A DNA stretch of 64,000 nucleotides. Origin: JBCCOW01 sp039025855. GTDB taxonomy: Bacteria > Planctomycetota > Phycisphaerae > Phycisphaerales > Phycisphaeraceae. Under the pieces are notes generated by a model that ran no database searches, was not told the DNA's origin, and saw nothing but the letters and a program-made list of their open reading frames with translations. This document shows, in pieces, positions 1 through 8,596 of this stretch; position 1 is the stretch's first letter, and each line of letters starts with the position of its first letter. The stretch is taken from positions 17,443 to 81,442 of the forward strand of contig JBCCNL010000010.1 of NCBI GenBank assembly GCA_039025855.1, in the 5' to 3' direction. The translations under genes and the position numbers were made by a program.

Positions 1-1
1 C

Positions 2-145
2 TCGGCGGTCAGCTTCCTGACGTCCGCCCACCTGGCTTACCACACCGGCCAGCTCAGCAGTTGGCGACGGGCCGCCGGCATGCCCCGAGGAATCACCGCC
101 GTGCCCCCGGCCCCGCCTTCAAAGCAGGCCGACGGATTACCATGA
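2..145 (+). CDS. DinB-superfamily protein, C-terminal fragment (cut by window start)
   Basis: An open frame enters from the left edge and stops with TGA at 143-145, giving 47 residues. The fragment contains HLAYHTGQLSSWRR, which matches the C-terminal helix of DinB-like four-helix-bundle proteins, where a conserved H-x3-H-x-GQ pattern supplies metal ligands. Members are often metal-dependent thiol transferases or stress proteins of unknown substrate. The rest of the gene lies outside the window, so the subfamily cannot be given. Confidence 0.55.
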   Translation, partial: SAVSFLTSAHLAYHTGQLSSWRRAAGMPRGITAVPPAPPSKQADGLP

Positions 146-218
146 GCTCTGCGCGCGACGGCTTGCCCCTCGCGCCTCCGCTTATGCCCCGTGTCACCGC
201 GTGACCGAGGAGTCTTCG

Positions 219-1199
219 ATGCATCGACCCAGAACCTCTCCCATCCGTCGCGTCATCCGGACAGCCTGGATGCTCCCTTGTCTGGCGATGTCCTCGGCCT
301 GGGCGGAGCCTTCCGAACCGGCCCCCGCGACGCAGCCCGGCTTGCTCGAAGCACACGTCGAGCCCAACACCCCGACTGTCTCGCCCCCCGCCTACGACAG
401 CCTCTACTTCCCCTTGGGCGACCCCGCCACCGAGTCCCACCCCTGGGCGGTGCATGACGCCAAACGACCCCAGCCCCCAGTCGTCACACCCCCTACGCCA
501 AGCCTGCAGCAACGCCCCGGCCGACCGCCCTCCGACGCGGTCGTATTGTTCGATGGCACCTCGCCCGACGCCGACCTCTCCGCGTTCCTGCCCACGATCG
601 ACCGCGAGGGTCAGCCGACCCCCGGCTGGATCATCCGCGACGGCTACCTCGAGGTCCGTCCGCGTGGCGGAAGCCTCGTGACTCGCAAAAAATTCGGCGA
701 TGTCCAGCTCCACGCCGAGTGGATGGTCCCCGGCGAATACCGTGAGCGGTTCTCGCAGAAGCGCGGGAACTCCGGCATCTTCTTCATGGGTCGGTACGAG
801 GTCCAGGTCCTCGACAGCCTCGGCAGCCCGACCTACCCCGACGGCATGGCCGCCGCGGTCTACGGCCAGAACCCGCCGCTTGCCAACGCCGGGCTCGGGC
901 TCGATCGCTGGCAGACCTACGACATCATCTTCCGGCGACCCGTCTTCGCCGAGGATGGCTCGCTCGTTCGCCCCGCGACGCTCACCGTGTTCCACAACGG
1001 CGTGCTCGTGCAGGACCACTGGCACCTCGAAGGCCGAACTCTCTACAAGCGACGCGCCAGCTACACACCTCACGGCAACGAAGCGCCGATCCGTTTCCAG
1101 GACCACGGCAACCGCGTCCGCTACCGCAACCTCTGGGTGCGACCGCTGTCGCCCCGGCCCGTCTCGGCCACCGACCCGGCACACAGCGAGCAGCGATAG
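219..1199 (+). CDS. Secreted DUF1080 (3-keto-disaccharide hydrolase-like) protein
   Basis: The 326-aa product begins with a basic N-terminus and a hydrophobic stretch ending in SSAWA, a typical signal peptide, so it is probably exported. The mature part carries the DUF1080 concanavalin-like fold: FDGTS...LSAFLP, a GYLEVRPRGGSLVTRKKFGDVQLHAEW strand region and the RGNSGIFFMGRYEVQVLDS motif. This family, much expanded in Planctomycetes, includes hydrolases of 3-keto-disaccharides. The ATG at 219 is preferred over a GTG at 201 because GAGGAG lies 7 nt before it and it starts the signal peptide. The substrate cannot be predicted. A second member is at 42468-43343. Confidence 0.85.
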   Translation: MHRPRTSPIRRVIRTAWMLPCLAMSSAWAEPSEPAPATQPGLLEAHVEPNTPTVSPPAYDSLYFPLGDPATESHPWAVHDAKRPQPPVVTPPTPSLQQRPGRPPSDAVVLFDGTSPDADLSAFLPTIDREGQPTPGWIIRDGYLEVRPRGGSLVTRKKFGDVQLHAEWMVPGEYRERFSQKRGNSGIFFMGRYEVQVLDSLGSPTYPDGMAAAVYGQNPPLANAGLGLDRWQTYDIIFRRPVFAEDGSLVRPATLTVFHNGVLVQDHWHLEGRTLYKRRASYTPHGNEAPIRFQDHGNRVRYRNLWVRPLSPRPVSATDPAHSEQR

Positions 1200-1267
1200 A
1201 AGCTCTCCGATTTGGGGCCGTGATCAGGCTGCTTAACTGGGTCACGCTGCGTCGGTTTAGCCTGTGG

Positions 1268-3388
1268 TCAGATCGAGATCCGGATCCCGTCAAAGCTGGT
1301 CAAGCTCATGCTGAACCGCTCACGGAACATCAGCTTCTGCTCTTCGAGGATGCCGATGGCGATCTCTTCGCCAAGGCGGATGGATTCGAGGTAGTCCGAG
1401 TAGAAGTGCACGCCGGCCCAGTCACGGCCGATCGAGATGTTCGCGGCGAGCTTATCGAGCTCTCCGCCCACGGTGAGGGCCGGTGTCTTCGGCGTTTTGG
1501 GCAATGCGATCAACTGCGTTTCGCCGGTGGCACTGGCTGGGCCGGTCTGCATTACGGTGTTGAATGTGGCCGTGTCGTTGAAGAAGGCCTTGAGGATCGT
1601 GACGCACGCGCCGGCGACGGTGGCATGGCCAGCACCATAAGCGGGGTGCATAGGCGAGCCCTCAGCGAAGGCCATGGGCAGCAGCAGTGTTTCTTTGCCG
1701 GGCTTGCCGTTCTTGCCGTTGTTGGCGGCGTTGTGCTTGCGGACCAGGTCCAGGAGTCCGGACCTCTTGAGGTCCTTTAGGGCGTCCTTGACCGCCTGTT
1801 GTGCGGGCGTGCTGCGGGCCAGTCCGCAAGGCTCCTCGAACCGGGCGGCGAGGGCTTCGGGCCGGAGCCGGCGGTGGACATTGAACTTCTGGAACCGCAC
1901 CGCCTTGAGGGCGCGAGTAGCAACTTCGGTAACCAGCGAGAGGATGTGCGGCCCCCCGAAGTGGGCAAAGCCCTGCTGGTGGTCCAGGTCGTCGCCGTCT
2001 TGGAACGGGATGCCGGCGTCGAAGCGGTTGCCGTCGGGCCCGCAATCAATGTCCCACACGGGCTGGTCACGCAGCGGTTTGCCGCTCTTGTTGTACCGCC
2101 GCTTGCGGGCGTTGAGCAACCAGAGGCAGGCATTGAGGTAGGCTTGATAGAGCGCGTCGTAGTGGACGTAAGTCGATAGGTCCCGGGGCGTGAGGATCAG
2201 CCGGTAGGCCACGGCCTTCTTGTCGATCTGGTCTTCGTATGCTTCAAGGAACGTGAAGTTGGCGGCACACTGCACCGCGAACCACTCGGGCCAGGTCGTC
2301 ATGTAGTCCAGCACCGGGGCGGCGTAGCGGGTCCGTTGATCGACCTGCTGGGCCCCGAAGTTGACCCGGCCGCCCTCAGGGCCGAGGCGAGTGGCGATCA
2401 TCGACTGGTTGATGTCGAAGTTCCCTTGCAGAATGAACTGCGAGAGGTAGGGACCGACGGTGTCGCCCTTGGTGTGGCCGCGGAAGAACTGGCCGGCTTT
2501 AAACCGGTCAGTCTTCCCGAGCGTCTGCGGTTGGTCGTTCTCGTAGGCCACCACACGACCGGTGAACCCGCCGGTTTGCTTGTGGAGGTCGTTCAGCGCT
2601 TTGAGCACCTGGCCGACGGTGACTTGGTTGGCCTTGGTGGCCTTCTTGGTCATGGGTGTGACGGTTTTTGTTGTCTCACCCGCCTGATCGAGGTCAGAGA
2701 AGGGCACATCGCGGAGCAGAGCCTGGGCGTAAACCTCGGCCATCTCGGCGACAAACTCGGCTTGAGTGCCCGCACCGTCGTTCATCCCGGGGGCTGGCGG
2801 CATGGTGACAGCCTGGGCGTCGGGCCCTTCGACGTCGTATGCAAAGCCCGCGGACTGGCTCTCCCAGGCGCGGGAGCTGATCTCGCCCTTGAGCGTCTCG
2901 AACTGGGGTGCTTTTTCGGGTTTCACGCCGGCGTCTTGAAGCCTCTGCTGCAGCCGGGCGATGCCCTCGCCACGGGTGCTCAGAACCGTGGGGGCGTTTT
3001 GGGGTCCGGTCTTGCTGCGATCCGATAGCTTGCAGGTCGCGTTTTGGGGGTGATGGCCTTTGTTCTCTTCGTGGCCGAGCGGGGTCTCGCGGAAGTCGCG
3101 TCGGCTGCCGCTCTCGATGGCCTTAACGAACTGGGCGTAGTGCTCGGTGTTTTGGATCAGGCCGGTTACGGGGTCGTGAGGAAGGCCCTTGGTGAAACTG
3201 AAGGGGACGAGGTTCTGCTCCTGCGGTGGGATATCGGTCCCGTCGGTCACGAAAGCCGCCTCGTCGCCGTTGGACTCGTGGGGCGGGTGGTAGCGGGAGC
3301 TGGCGAGGCGGGTGGCGGCGTCGCGGGCACGCAGGGCCTGGTCGCGGCGTGTGGGGTCGTTGGGATCGCCGAAGGCATTGCCGGACAT
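1268..3388 (-). CDS. Vanadium-dependent haloperoxidase-like protein (PAP2 superfamily)
   Basis: This 706-aa protein has the vanadate-binding pattern of haloperoxidases near its C-terminus. QKFNVHRRLRPEA (about residues 498-510) gives Lys and Arg 8 residues apart, as in algal bromoperoxidases rather than fungal chloroperoxidase. SPMHPAYGAGHATVAG (about 575) holds the catalytic-loop His, and SIGRDWAGVHFYSDY (about 645) gives Arg and His 6 apart. The Ser usually found just before GH in the loop is Ala here (GAGH), so halide specificity or activity may differ. No clear signal peptide is visible. AGGAGA 6 nt before the ATG supports the start. The gene stands alone, facing away from the ABC operon, with no obvious partner. 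Confidence 0.85.
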   Translation of the reverse strand: MSGNAFGDPNDPTRRDQALRARDAATRLASSRYHPPHESNGDEAAFVTDGTDIPPQEQNLVPFSFTKGLPHDPVTGLIQNTEHYAQFVKAIESGSRRDFRETPLGHEENKGHHPQNATCKLSDRSKTGPQNAPTVLSTRGEGIARLQQRLQDAGVKPEKAPQFETLKGEISSRAWESQSAGFAYDVEGPDAQAVTMPPAPGMNDGAGTQAEFVAEMAEVYAQALLRDVPFSDLDQAGETTKTVTPMTKKATKANQVTVGQVLKALNDLHKQTGGFTGRVVAYENDQPQTLGKTDRFKAGQFFRGHTKGDTVGPYLSQFILQGNFDINQSMIATRLGPEGGRVNFGAQQVDQRTRYAAPVLDYMTTWPEWFAVQCAANFTFLEAYEDQIDKKAVAYRLILTPRDLSTYVHYDALYQAYLNACLWLLNARKRRYNKSGKPLRDQPVWDIDCGPDGNRFDAGIPFQDGDDLDHQQGFAHFGGPHILSLVTEVATRALKAVRFQKFNVHRRLRPEALAARFEEPCGLARSTPAQQAVKDALKDLKRSGLLDLVRKHNAANNGKNGKPGKETLLLPMAFAEGSPMHPAYGAGHATVAGACVTILKAFFNDTATFNTVMQTGPASATGETQLIALPKTPKTPALTVGGELDKLAANISIGRDWAGVHFYSDYLESIRLGEEIAIGILEEQKLMFRERFSMSLTSFDGIRISI

Positions 3389-3419
3389 GTTGCTTCTCCT
3401 GTGGTGCAGACGATAAGCC

Positions 3420-3440
3420 GTGCGGCTACGTCAGCCGCAC
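3420..3440. repeat. Short palindrome in haloperoxidase leader
   Basis: A 21-bp element with 9-bp arms, GTGCGGCTA and its near complement around CGT, lies 32 bp upstream of the haloperoxidase start. It has no U-tract on either strand, so it does not look like a terminator. It belongs with the other short palindromes scattered over this window. Confidence 0.6.
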
Positions 3441-3584
3441 GAACCAGAATTGAGCCCCGTGAAAGTGATGGCAATGCCCCCTTCTTCACCGGAATCAACC
3501 GACACGCTAACGACTCAGGCGACAAAACCAAGGGGTTTTGTCGAGTAGCCGTCTTGAATGTGCCGTGCTTCTGGCACTTTGGGT

Positions 3585-4427
3585 TCAACCTTTGAGGTCG
3601 CGGAGGCGGAAGTGGGTGATGCCGACGAGCGTGAAGGTCGTCTGCAGGGTGAGCAGGATCAGGAAGCTGCGGGCCAGTGAAGCCCAGGGTGGGTGGTCGT
3701 GGTAGAGCCGAACCCAGCCGCCGATGTGGTAGCTCATGAACACGTGACGGAGGTCGCGGAAGTAGGGCAGGTTGGTGAGGATCGCGTCGATGAAGAAGAC
3801 CGAGAGGGTGAGGATGGTGGCGGCGGCGGGCTTCATTTTGAAGCAGGAGAACATGAAGGCCATGCAGGTGATGGTGAGCGTGCCGAACGCGAGGGCGAGC
3901 ACCGAGCCGGCGTAGCGGAGCAGGCCTTCGCCGGTGGCGTAGAACGCGAAGAGGTCTTCGTCGGGGATGAAGATGAACAGGTGCCCGAAGCCGCCGCGGT
4001 AGGCCGCCGCGAGGAGCAGGGCGGAGGTGCCGAGGAAGGTGACGAGGGCGAGCGTGTAGATCGCGCAGGCCGCGAGCTTGATCAGGAGCAACCGGGTGCG
4101 GGAGACGGGGCGGGCGAGGACCATCCGCATCGTGCCTTCTTCGACCTCCTTGGCGACGATGTCCCCGGCAACGAGGGCGACGTAGAGCCCGCCGAGGAAC
4201 GTGAAGGAGAAGGCGATGATGACGATGGCGAGGGTCAGGCCCTGGTAGTGGAGCGAGAAGTCGAGGCCGTTCTGTGTGAGCAGACTGTTGATCTGGCCCT
4301 TGGCCTTGGGGTGTTGGAGCAGGGCGAGGATGAGGCCCTGGAGCACGAGGAACGCGCCGAAGCCGATGTACGTCCGGCGGCGGGCGAAGAGTTTGTAGAG
4401 CTCGTGCTGGAGTTGGGGGGCGAGCAT
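3585..4427 (-). CDS. ABC-2 type transporter permease
   Basis: The 280-aa protein has about six hydrophobic segments and the ABC-2 permease layout (LYKLFARRRTYIGFGAF at the N-terminus, a GDIVAKEVEEGTMRMVL loop after the second segment, RPVSRTRLL). EEGTMRMVLARPVSR is the conserved cytoplasmic motif of the NosY/ABC-2 family. It lies directly downstream of the matching ATPase, so the pair forms one exporter or membrane-remodelling ABC system. The substrate is unknown. The 24-bp gap to the ATPase is filled by a CTAG-rich repeat. Confidence 0.85.
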   Translation of the reverse strand: MLAPQLQHELYKLFARRRTYIGFGAFLVLQGLILALLQHPKAKGQINSLLTQNGLDFSLHYQGLTLAIVIIAFSFTFLGGLYVALVAGDIVAKEVEEGTMRMVLARPVSRTRLLLIKLAACAIYTLALVTFLGTSALLLAAAYRGGFGHLFIFIPDEDLFAFYATGEGLLRYAGSVLALAFGTLTITCMAFMFSCFKMKPAAATILTLSVFFIDAILTNLPYFRDLRHVFMSYHIGGWVRLYHDHPPWASLARSFLILLTLQTTFTLVGITHFRLRDLKG

Positions 4428-4430
4428 TTG

Positions 4431-4463
4431 GTAGGCGCTAGGGGTTGGGAGTTAGGCGCTAGG
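4431..4463 (-). repeat. CTAG-rich dispersed repeat, copy 1
   Basis: On the minus strand it reads as two CTAGCGCCTA units separated by 12 nt (ACTCCCAACCCC). It ends 4 nt before the permease ATG, and its 5' part also supplies the last two codons and TAA stop of the ATPase gene. Three relatives are at 9101, 18381 and 40351. Confidence 0.7.
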
Positions 4464-5384
4464 TTCGGGGGCGGGTGGGGTGATGGTTTGGAGGTAGAAG
4501 GATTCGAGGGTGGGTTTAAGGGGGGTAAGCTCGTGGACGGCGTGACCGTGCTGGTGGAGCAGCCGATTGAGGTCGGCGGGGGTGGCGGCGTCGGTGAGCG
4601 TGACGAGGAAGGGGCGGGGTGATTCGGAAGATGGCATCGGCTGGATGAGGTTGGCCTCAATGAGTTGGGTGATCGCTGGTCCGGGTTGATCGACGTGTAG
4701 GCGGACTTGTTTCGCGTCGTGTTTCGACGGGTCCCACGCGCCCTGGAAGACGAGGTGGCCCTGGTGCAGGACGGCGAGGTCGGTGGCGAGGTGCTCGACC
4801 TCCGAGAGCAGGTGCGACGAGAACAGGAGCGTGAGCCCGAGGTCACGGTTGAGGTGGAGCAGGGTCTTGCGGAGCTCGGCAATGCCCTGGGGGTCGAGGC
4901 CGTCGGTGGGCTCGTCGAGGATGAGGGTCTTGGGGTTGGGCAGCAGGGCCTGGGCGAGGGCGAGGCGTTGGCGCATGCCGTGCGAGTAGGTGGCGACCTT
5001 GTGGTGGATGCGGTCGGTGAGCCCGGCCATCTCGACGACCTCGTCGAGGCGCTTCTTAGGGGTCGGCGTGGAGTAGGCGATGAGGGCTTTGAGGTTCTGA
5101 TAGCCGGTGAGGTAGGCGTAGAAGCAGGGGGATTCGAAGATCGCGCCGACGTGGGCGAGGGCGTCGCGGCGATAGGTGAAGACGTTGTGGCCGTGGAGGG
5201 TGACGGTGCCGGTGTCGGGGTAGACCTGTCCGAGGAGCATGCCGAGGGTGGTGGACTTGCCTGCGCCGTTGTGACCGAGGAGGCCGAAGATGGAACCTTC
5301 GGGGACGGTTAGGGAGAGGTCATGAACGGCGGTGCGTTTGCCGAAGGCCTTGGCGACGTGTTGGAGCTGGATCGCCGCGGTCAT
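4452..5384 (-). CDS. ABC transporter ATP-binding protein
   Basis: The 310-aa nucleotide-binding subunit has Walker A GHNGAGKST (residues 37-45), the signature YSHGMRQRLALAQ, Walker B TLILDEPTDGLD and the switch His in LLFSSHLLSEVEH. The C-terminal 90 residues form the small domain typical of ABC-2/CcmA-like ATPases. The ATG at 5384 overlaps the TGA of the upstream pilin-like gene (ATGA), so translation is probably coupled. The frame is open further upstream, but that part is arginine/proline/histidine-rich noise. The last residues and stop come from the CTAG repeat. Confidence 0.9.
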   Translation of the reverse strand: MTAAIQLQHVAKAFGKRTAVHDLSLTVPEGSIFGLLGHNGAGKSTTLGMLLGQVYPDTGTVTLHGHNVFTYRRDALAHVGAIFESPCFYAYLTGYQNLKALIAYSTPTPKKRLDEVVEMAGLTDRIHHKVATYSHGMRQRLALAQALLPNPKTLILDEPTDGLDPQGIAELRKTLLHLNRDLGLTLLFSSHLLSEVEHLATDLAVLHQGHLVFQGAWDPSKHDAKQVRLHVDQPGPAITQLIEANLIQPMPSSESPRPFLVTLTDAATPADLNRLLHQHGHAVHELTPLKPTLESFYLQTITPPAPEPSA

Positions 5385-5977
5385 GGGTCGGGTACCGGTG
5401 GCGGGTCGGTGTTGTTCGGCAGGTCGTCGAGGAAGCTGAGGTTGTTGGCGGCGTGGCCGTCGGCGTAGAGGATGTTGATGCGGTCGTCGAGGTTGGGGTG
5501 GAAGCCTTCCTTGTCGGAGAGGACGGGGATCGACGAGATGGCGGTGGGGGTGGGGCCGCCGGCGATGGAGAAGAGGGTGTCGACGGATTGGCCGTCGAGG
5601 GTGAAGTTCCAGAAGTAGCTGGTGCCGGTGGTGGTGTGGATGCCGCTGAGGTCGGCGGGGCATCGGTGGAGGTCGGGGGTGATCTCGGGGAAGGCGGGGG
5701 GGGCGAAGAGGGTGTCTAGCGCGGGGCCAGGGTCGGTGAGCGTGGCGCGGTTATTGAGGGTGGGGAGTTGGCCGTAGGTGGTGGTGAGGTAGGCGTTGAG
5801 GGCGATACCGATCTGGCGGAGGTTGGACAGGCAGGCGGCGGAGCGGGCGGCGTCGCGGGTGGATCGGTAGACGGGGACGGCGATAGCGATCAGCACGCTG
5901 AGGATGAGCAGGACGACGAGCAGCTCGATGAGGGAGAAGGCGCGGCGGGGTCGTGAGGTTGTAGCGCGGGGTGTCAC
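5381..5977 (-). CDS. Prepilin-type protein (type II secretion/type IV pilin-like)
   Basis: The 198-aa product starts with a basic leader and RRAFSLIELLVVLLILSVL, a class III prepilin cleavage/methylation signal (cleavage before F, Glu at +5) followed by the hydrophobic stem. Near the C-terminus ILYADGHAANNL resembles the H-x-DG motif of the abundant planctomycete pilin-like (DUF1559-related) family. The start codon is GTG. It overlaps the ABC ATPase by 4 nt, so the pseudopilin and the ABC transporter are made together. A matching prepilin peptidase is not in this window. Confidence 0.85.
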   Translation of the reverse strand: MTPRATTSRPRRAFSLIELLVVLLILSVLIAIAVPVYRSTRDAARSAACLSNLRQIGIALNAYLTTTYGQLPTLNNRATLTDPGPALDTLFAPPAFPEITPDLHRCPADLSGIHTTTGTSYFWNFTLDGQSVDTLFSIAGGPTPTAISSIPVLSDKEGFHPNLDDRINILYADGHAANNLSFLDDLPNNTDPPPVPDP

Positions 5978-5991
5978 GGTCGGGGCGTGGG

Positions 5992-6582
5992 TCAGCGGGG
6001 CGGGTTGAACGGGGCGTTGCGGGGGCGTTGGAGTTCGGACTGGATTTGTTGGATGAGGGGCTGGAGGTCGAGCTTGGTCTCGGCGGAGGCGTCTTTGAGG
6101 TAGCTGCGCATGCCCTGGTTGATGAACTGCTGGAGGATGGCCGGATCGGGGGCTTGTTCGGGGTCGCGGTCGAATTCGGACTCCATATCCTGGAGGGCCC
6201 GGTCGACGAGGCGTTGGCGTTCGTCGCGGGGCATGGCGTTGATGGCCTGCATCATCTGCTCAAAGCCCCGGGGCAGGGTCTGGTCGAGGTAGCGCTGCTG
6301 CTCGTCGGGGGTGAGCAGGGCGAAGCGGTCGCGGAGGGCGTCGCCGAGCGTGGGGTCGAAGCGGGCGTCGGGGGGCAGCCGGTTGACGCGGTCGGCGAGG
6401 TCGTCGAGCGCTTCACGGCGCTGTTCGGCCGAGAGGGTGTTCCACGGCGTGTTCTTGAGGAAGGCGGTGACGTCGGCGGGGGTGGGCTCGGCGCGGTTCA
6501 GGGCGAACAGGGCCCCGGCGAGGAGGGCCCAGGCGGCGGCGATGGAGGCGACGGTGATGAGCCAGGTGCGTCGGCGTTTCAT
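5992..6582 (-). CDS. Membrane-anchored protein of unknown function
   Basis: I do not recognise a named family. The 196-aa protein has a basic N-terminus, one hydrophobic segment (about residues 8-27, LITVASIAAAWALLAGALFA) and then a hydrophilic, helix-rich region with repeated short R/E/Q-rich segments such as LSAEQRREALDDLADRVNRLP and LTPDEQQRYLDQTLPRGFEQM. These look like small helical repeats, probably periplasmic. It lies 14 bp upstream of the pilin-like gene and probably leads that operon. TACGAT ends 8 nt before the ATG, a likely -10 box. Confidence 0.6.
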   Translation of the reverse strand: MKRRRTWLITVASIAAAWALLAGALFALNRAEPTPADVTAFLKNTPWNTLSAEQRREALDDLADRVNRLPPDARFDPTLGDALRDRFALLTPDEQQRYLDQTLPRGFEQMMQAINAMPRDERQRLVDRALQDMESEFDRDPEQAPDPAILQQFINQGMRSYLKDASAETKLDLQPLIQQIQSELQRPRNAPFNPPR

Positions 6583-6941
6583 GCACGAGGATCGTAGCGC
6601 CGGGCGGGGTGCCGGGCGCGAGCGTCAGGAGTCGTGAGGGTTGAGAGGGATCGGGGTGGCTGGACAATCAGTTGCGTGTTTCGTCCAAGGGATATCCGAG
6701 CCGGACGAGCGATCAAGTTTCCGCTGTGGCTTGCATTCCACCCTCTGCGGTCCCCCCAACGCCTTCGTTGATAGGTACATGGACACAGTCGATCAAGGAC
6801 CTGGTTAGCACAAGGTCTGGGCAATAGGTTCCAGCGGTCGGTCGGTCGCGGATTGGGCCTGGCAAGGGTTCGGCTCGGAACCCGCTGATTTTCGAGCACC
6901 TCATGGAATAAGCCGCCGAGTGAACCGATACACCGTTAGGT
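6583..6941. other. Divergent intergenic region
   Basis: This 359-bp gap lies between two divergent genes. Apart from the TACGAT box at 6591-6596 (minus strand), I see no convincing gene, RNA or hairpin. Its composition is less GC-rich than the flanking genes, as expected for a regulatory region. Confidence 0.5.
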
Positions 6942-8327
6942 ATGCGTGAGAGGCACTCTATTCGGCGGAAACGTTGGCTGATCGCGGCGCTGCTCTCGGT
7001 GGAGATCGTGCTTTTCGCCGTTGGCGGCTTTATCGGACTCCGGATCATCCGCGAGCAGATGGCGTCGATGATCGGCGAGCGGGTCAAAGCGAACAACGCT
7101 CGTTATGCCGAGGGGCTGGCCAACGTCATCGAGTCGACGGCCGCCGATGACTACACCTACGGGAGCGAGGGCTGGCAGAAGATGCAGCGTGCGGTCGCTG
7201 GGCTCGAGATGCAGGCGGGTGGCTTCGCCTGCATTATCAACGGGGAAGACAAGCTCGTTTGTCACCCTAAACTGGATTCGGACCCCGAAAAGAATGAAGG
7301 CTCGCTGCTGCTGTTCACAGACCTGAGCTCACACCTGCCCAAGATCGATGAGGTCGCCGGGCCGGACGGGAACACGCGTGTCGGCCAGAGCTACTTCTTG
7401 TCTGATGGCGTGCACTACATCGCAACGCGTGAGATCACCGGCACGGGCGGGCACCGGCTGCTGGTTCATCAGCCCGCAGCGAGCCTCGTCACGTTCAGCG
7501 ACGCGATCACGACACCGTTGATGCTGACCTTCCTGGTCGTCGGCTCCTCTGTCCTGCTGCTCACCGCCGCGGGCAGCTACCTGGTCGCACGCCGGTATGA
7601 ACACACCCTTGAAGAGGTGAACGCGGGTCTGGAGGATGAGGTCCAGGAACGAACCGCCAAGCACACCAAGGCGCGCAACGCGCTGATCTTCGGCCTGGCC
7701 AAGCTCGCCGACTCGCGCGACCCCGAGACCGGGGCGCACCTCGAACGGCTCTGCGCCTTCTCCGAGGTGCTCGCTCGTGAACTGCAAATCAGGGGCGAAC
7801 ACGCCGAGGTCAACGACGAGTGGATCCGTGAGCTCCGGCTTGCCGCGGCGCTGCACGACATCGGCAAGGTCGGCGTTGCCGATAGCGCGCTCCGAAAGCC
7901 TGGGCGACTCAACGCCGAAGAGCGAGCCGAGATCGAGCGCCACCCGCAGGTCGCCGCGGACACGCTGCTGGGCGTCTACCAAACGATGGGTGACGACACG
8001 CTGATCGCCTCCTCCGTTCAGGTCGCGTTGTACCACCACGAAAAATGGGACGGTACCGGCTACCCGTTCAAGCTCAGTGGCGAGGACATCCCCCTGGCCG
8101 CGCGGATTATCGCGGTCACGGATGTGTACGACGCCCTGACGTCCAAGCGGGTTTACAAGGACGCGATGAGCCACGATGAGGCGTGCGCGATCCTAAACAA
8201 AGACGCCGGCACGCATTTCGATCCAAAGGTTGTTGAGGCCTTCAACGCGGTGTCGGATCGGTTCGCGCAGATCAAGAAAGAGATGGGTGACGGCCGGTCG
8301 AGCCAGATGACCGGGATCCTGGCCTGA
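6942..8327 (+). CDS. Membrane sensor with HD-GYP (c-di-GMP phosphodiesterase-type) domain
   Basis: The 461-aa protein has a first membrane segment (about 12-32), an extracytoplasmic Cache-like sensor region (about 33-185, with GFACIINGEDKLVCHP), a second segment (about 190-212), a short coiled linker (LEEVNAGLEDEVQERTAKH) and a C-terminal HD-GYP domain. The metal and active-site motifs are intact: LHDIGKVGV near residue 305 and HHEKWDGTGYP near 364, so c-di-GMP hydrolysis is likely. The motif is HHEKWDGTGYP rather than a degenerate GYP. The gene is monocistronic and would couple an external signal to the c-di-GMP pool. Confidence 0.9.
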   Translation: MRERHSIRRKRWLIAALLSVEIVLFAVGGFIGLRIIREQMASMIGERVKANNARYAEGLANVIESTAADDYTYGSEGWQKMQRAVAGLEMQAGGFACIINGEDKLVCHPKLDSDPEKNEGSLLLFTDLSSHLPKIDEVAGPDGNTRVGQSYFLSDGVHYIATREITGTGGHRLLVHQPAASLVTFSDAITTPLMLTFLVVGSSVLLLTAAGSYLVARRYEHTLEEVNAGLEDEVQERTAKHTKARNALIFGLAKLADSRDPETGAHLERLCAFSEVLARELQIRGEHAEVNDEWIRELRLAAALHDIGKVGVADSALRKPGRLNAEERAEIERHPQVAADTLLGVYQTMGDDTLIASSVQVALYHHEKWDGTGYPFKLSGEDIPLAARIIAVTDVYDALTSKRVYKDAMSHDEACAILNKDAGTHFDPKVVEAFNAVSDRFAQIKKEMGDGRSSQMTGILA

Positions 8328-8387
8328 ACGGCTCTTGGCTGGCCTATGCGTCCGCTCGAAGGCGTGAGGCTTCTGTCAGCAATCAAA

Positions 8388-8417
8388 AAGCCCCTCGACG
8401 TGTCTGTCGAAGGGCTT
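8388..8417 (-). terminator. Intrinsic terminator of tRNA-Pro
   Basis: On the minus strand AAGCCC-TTCGAC pairs with GTCGAG-GGGCTT (one mismatch) and is followed by TTTTTG. It lies 15 nt beyond the 3' end of tRNA-Pro. Confidence 0.8.
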
Positions 8418-8431
8418 GTTCCTGCGAAGAA

Positions 8432-8505
8432 TCGGGGTGACTGGATTCGAACCAGCGGCCTCTGCGTCCCGAACACAGCGCTCTACCAAGCTGAGCTACA
8501 CCCCG
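8432..8505 (-). tRNA. tRNA-Pro(CGG)
   Basis: Read on the minus strand, acceptor arms CGGGGTG/CACCCCG pair perfectly, the D-arm is GCTC...GAGC, the anticodon stem is CTGTG/CGCAG with loop TTCGGGA (anticodon CGG, reading CCG), and the T-arm is GCTGG-TTCGAAT-CCAGT. The C1-G72 pair and A73 fit tRNA-Pro. CCA is not encoded. CCG is a frequent codon in a genome this GC-rich. Confidence 0.97.
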
Positions 8506-8522
8506 AGTGGTGGGAACGCGGG

Positions 8523-8528
8523 ATTGTA
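8523..8528 (-). promoter_or_regulatory. Likely -10 box for tRNA-Pro
   Basis: TACAAT on the minus strand lies 17 nt upstream of the mature 5' end, leaving room for a short leader. The -35 region falls in the palindrome at 8544-8570 and has no good TTGACA match. Confidence 0.4.
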
Positions 8529-8543
8529 ACAGGGTCGAGCGGG

Positions 8544-8570
8544 GCCCACGGATGGAATCCGTGGGCTTCT
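8544..8570 (+). repeat. Palindromic repeat family A, copy 1
   Basis: The arms GCCCACGGAT and ATCCGTGGGC form a near-perfect 10-bp stem with a 2-nt loop, followed by TTCT. The same stem plus the TTCT or TTC tail recurs at 9964, 56054 and 57608. It lies between tRNA-Pro and the bactofilin gene. Confidence 0.8.
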
Positions 8571-8596
8571 GTACGGTGGTAGGGATGGCGTGAGGA

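Noticed and set aside
6583..6941. Small gene or riboswitch in this intergenic gap
   Set aside because: Open frames here have no start signal or conserved motif, and I find no stable structured aptamer pattern.
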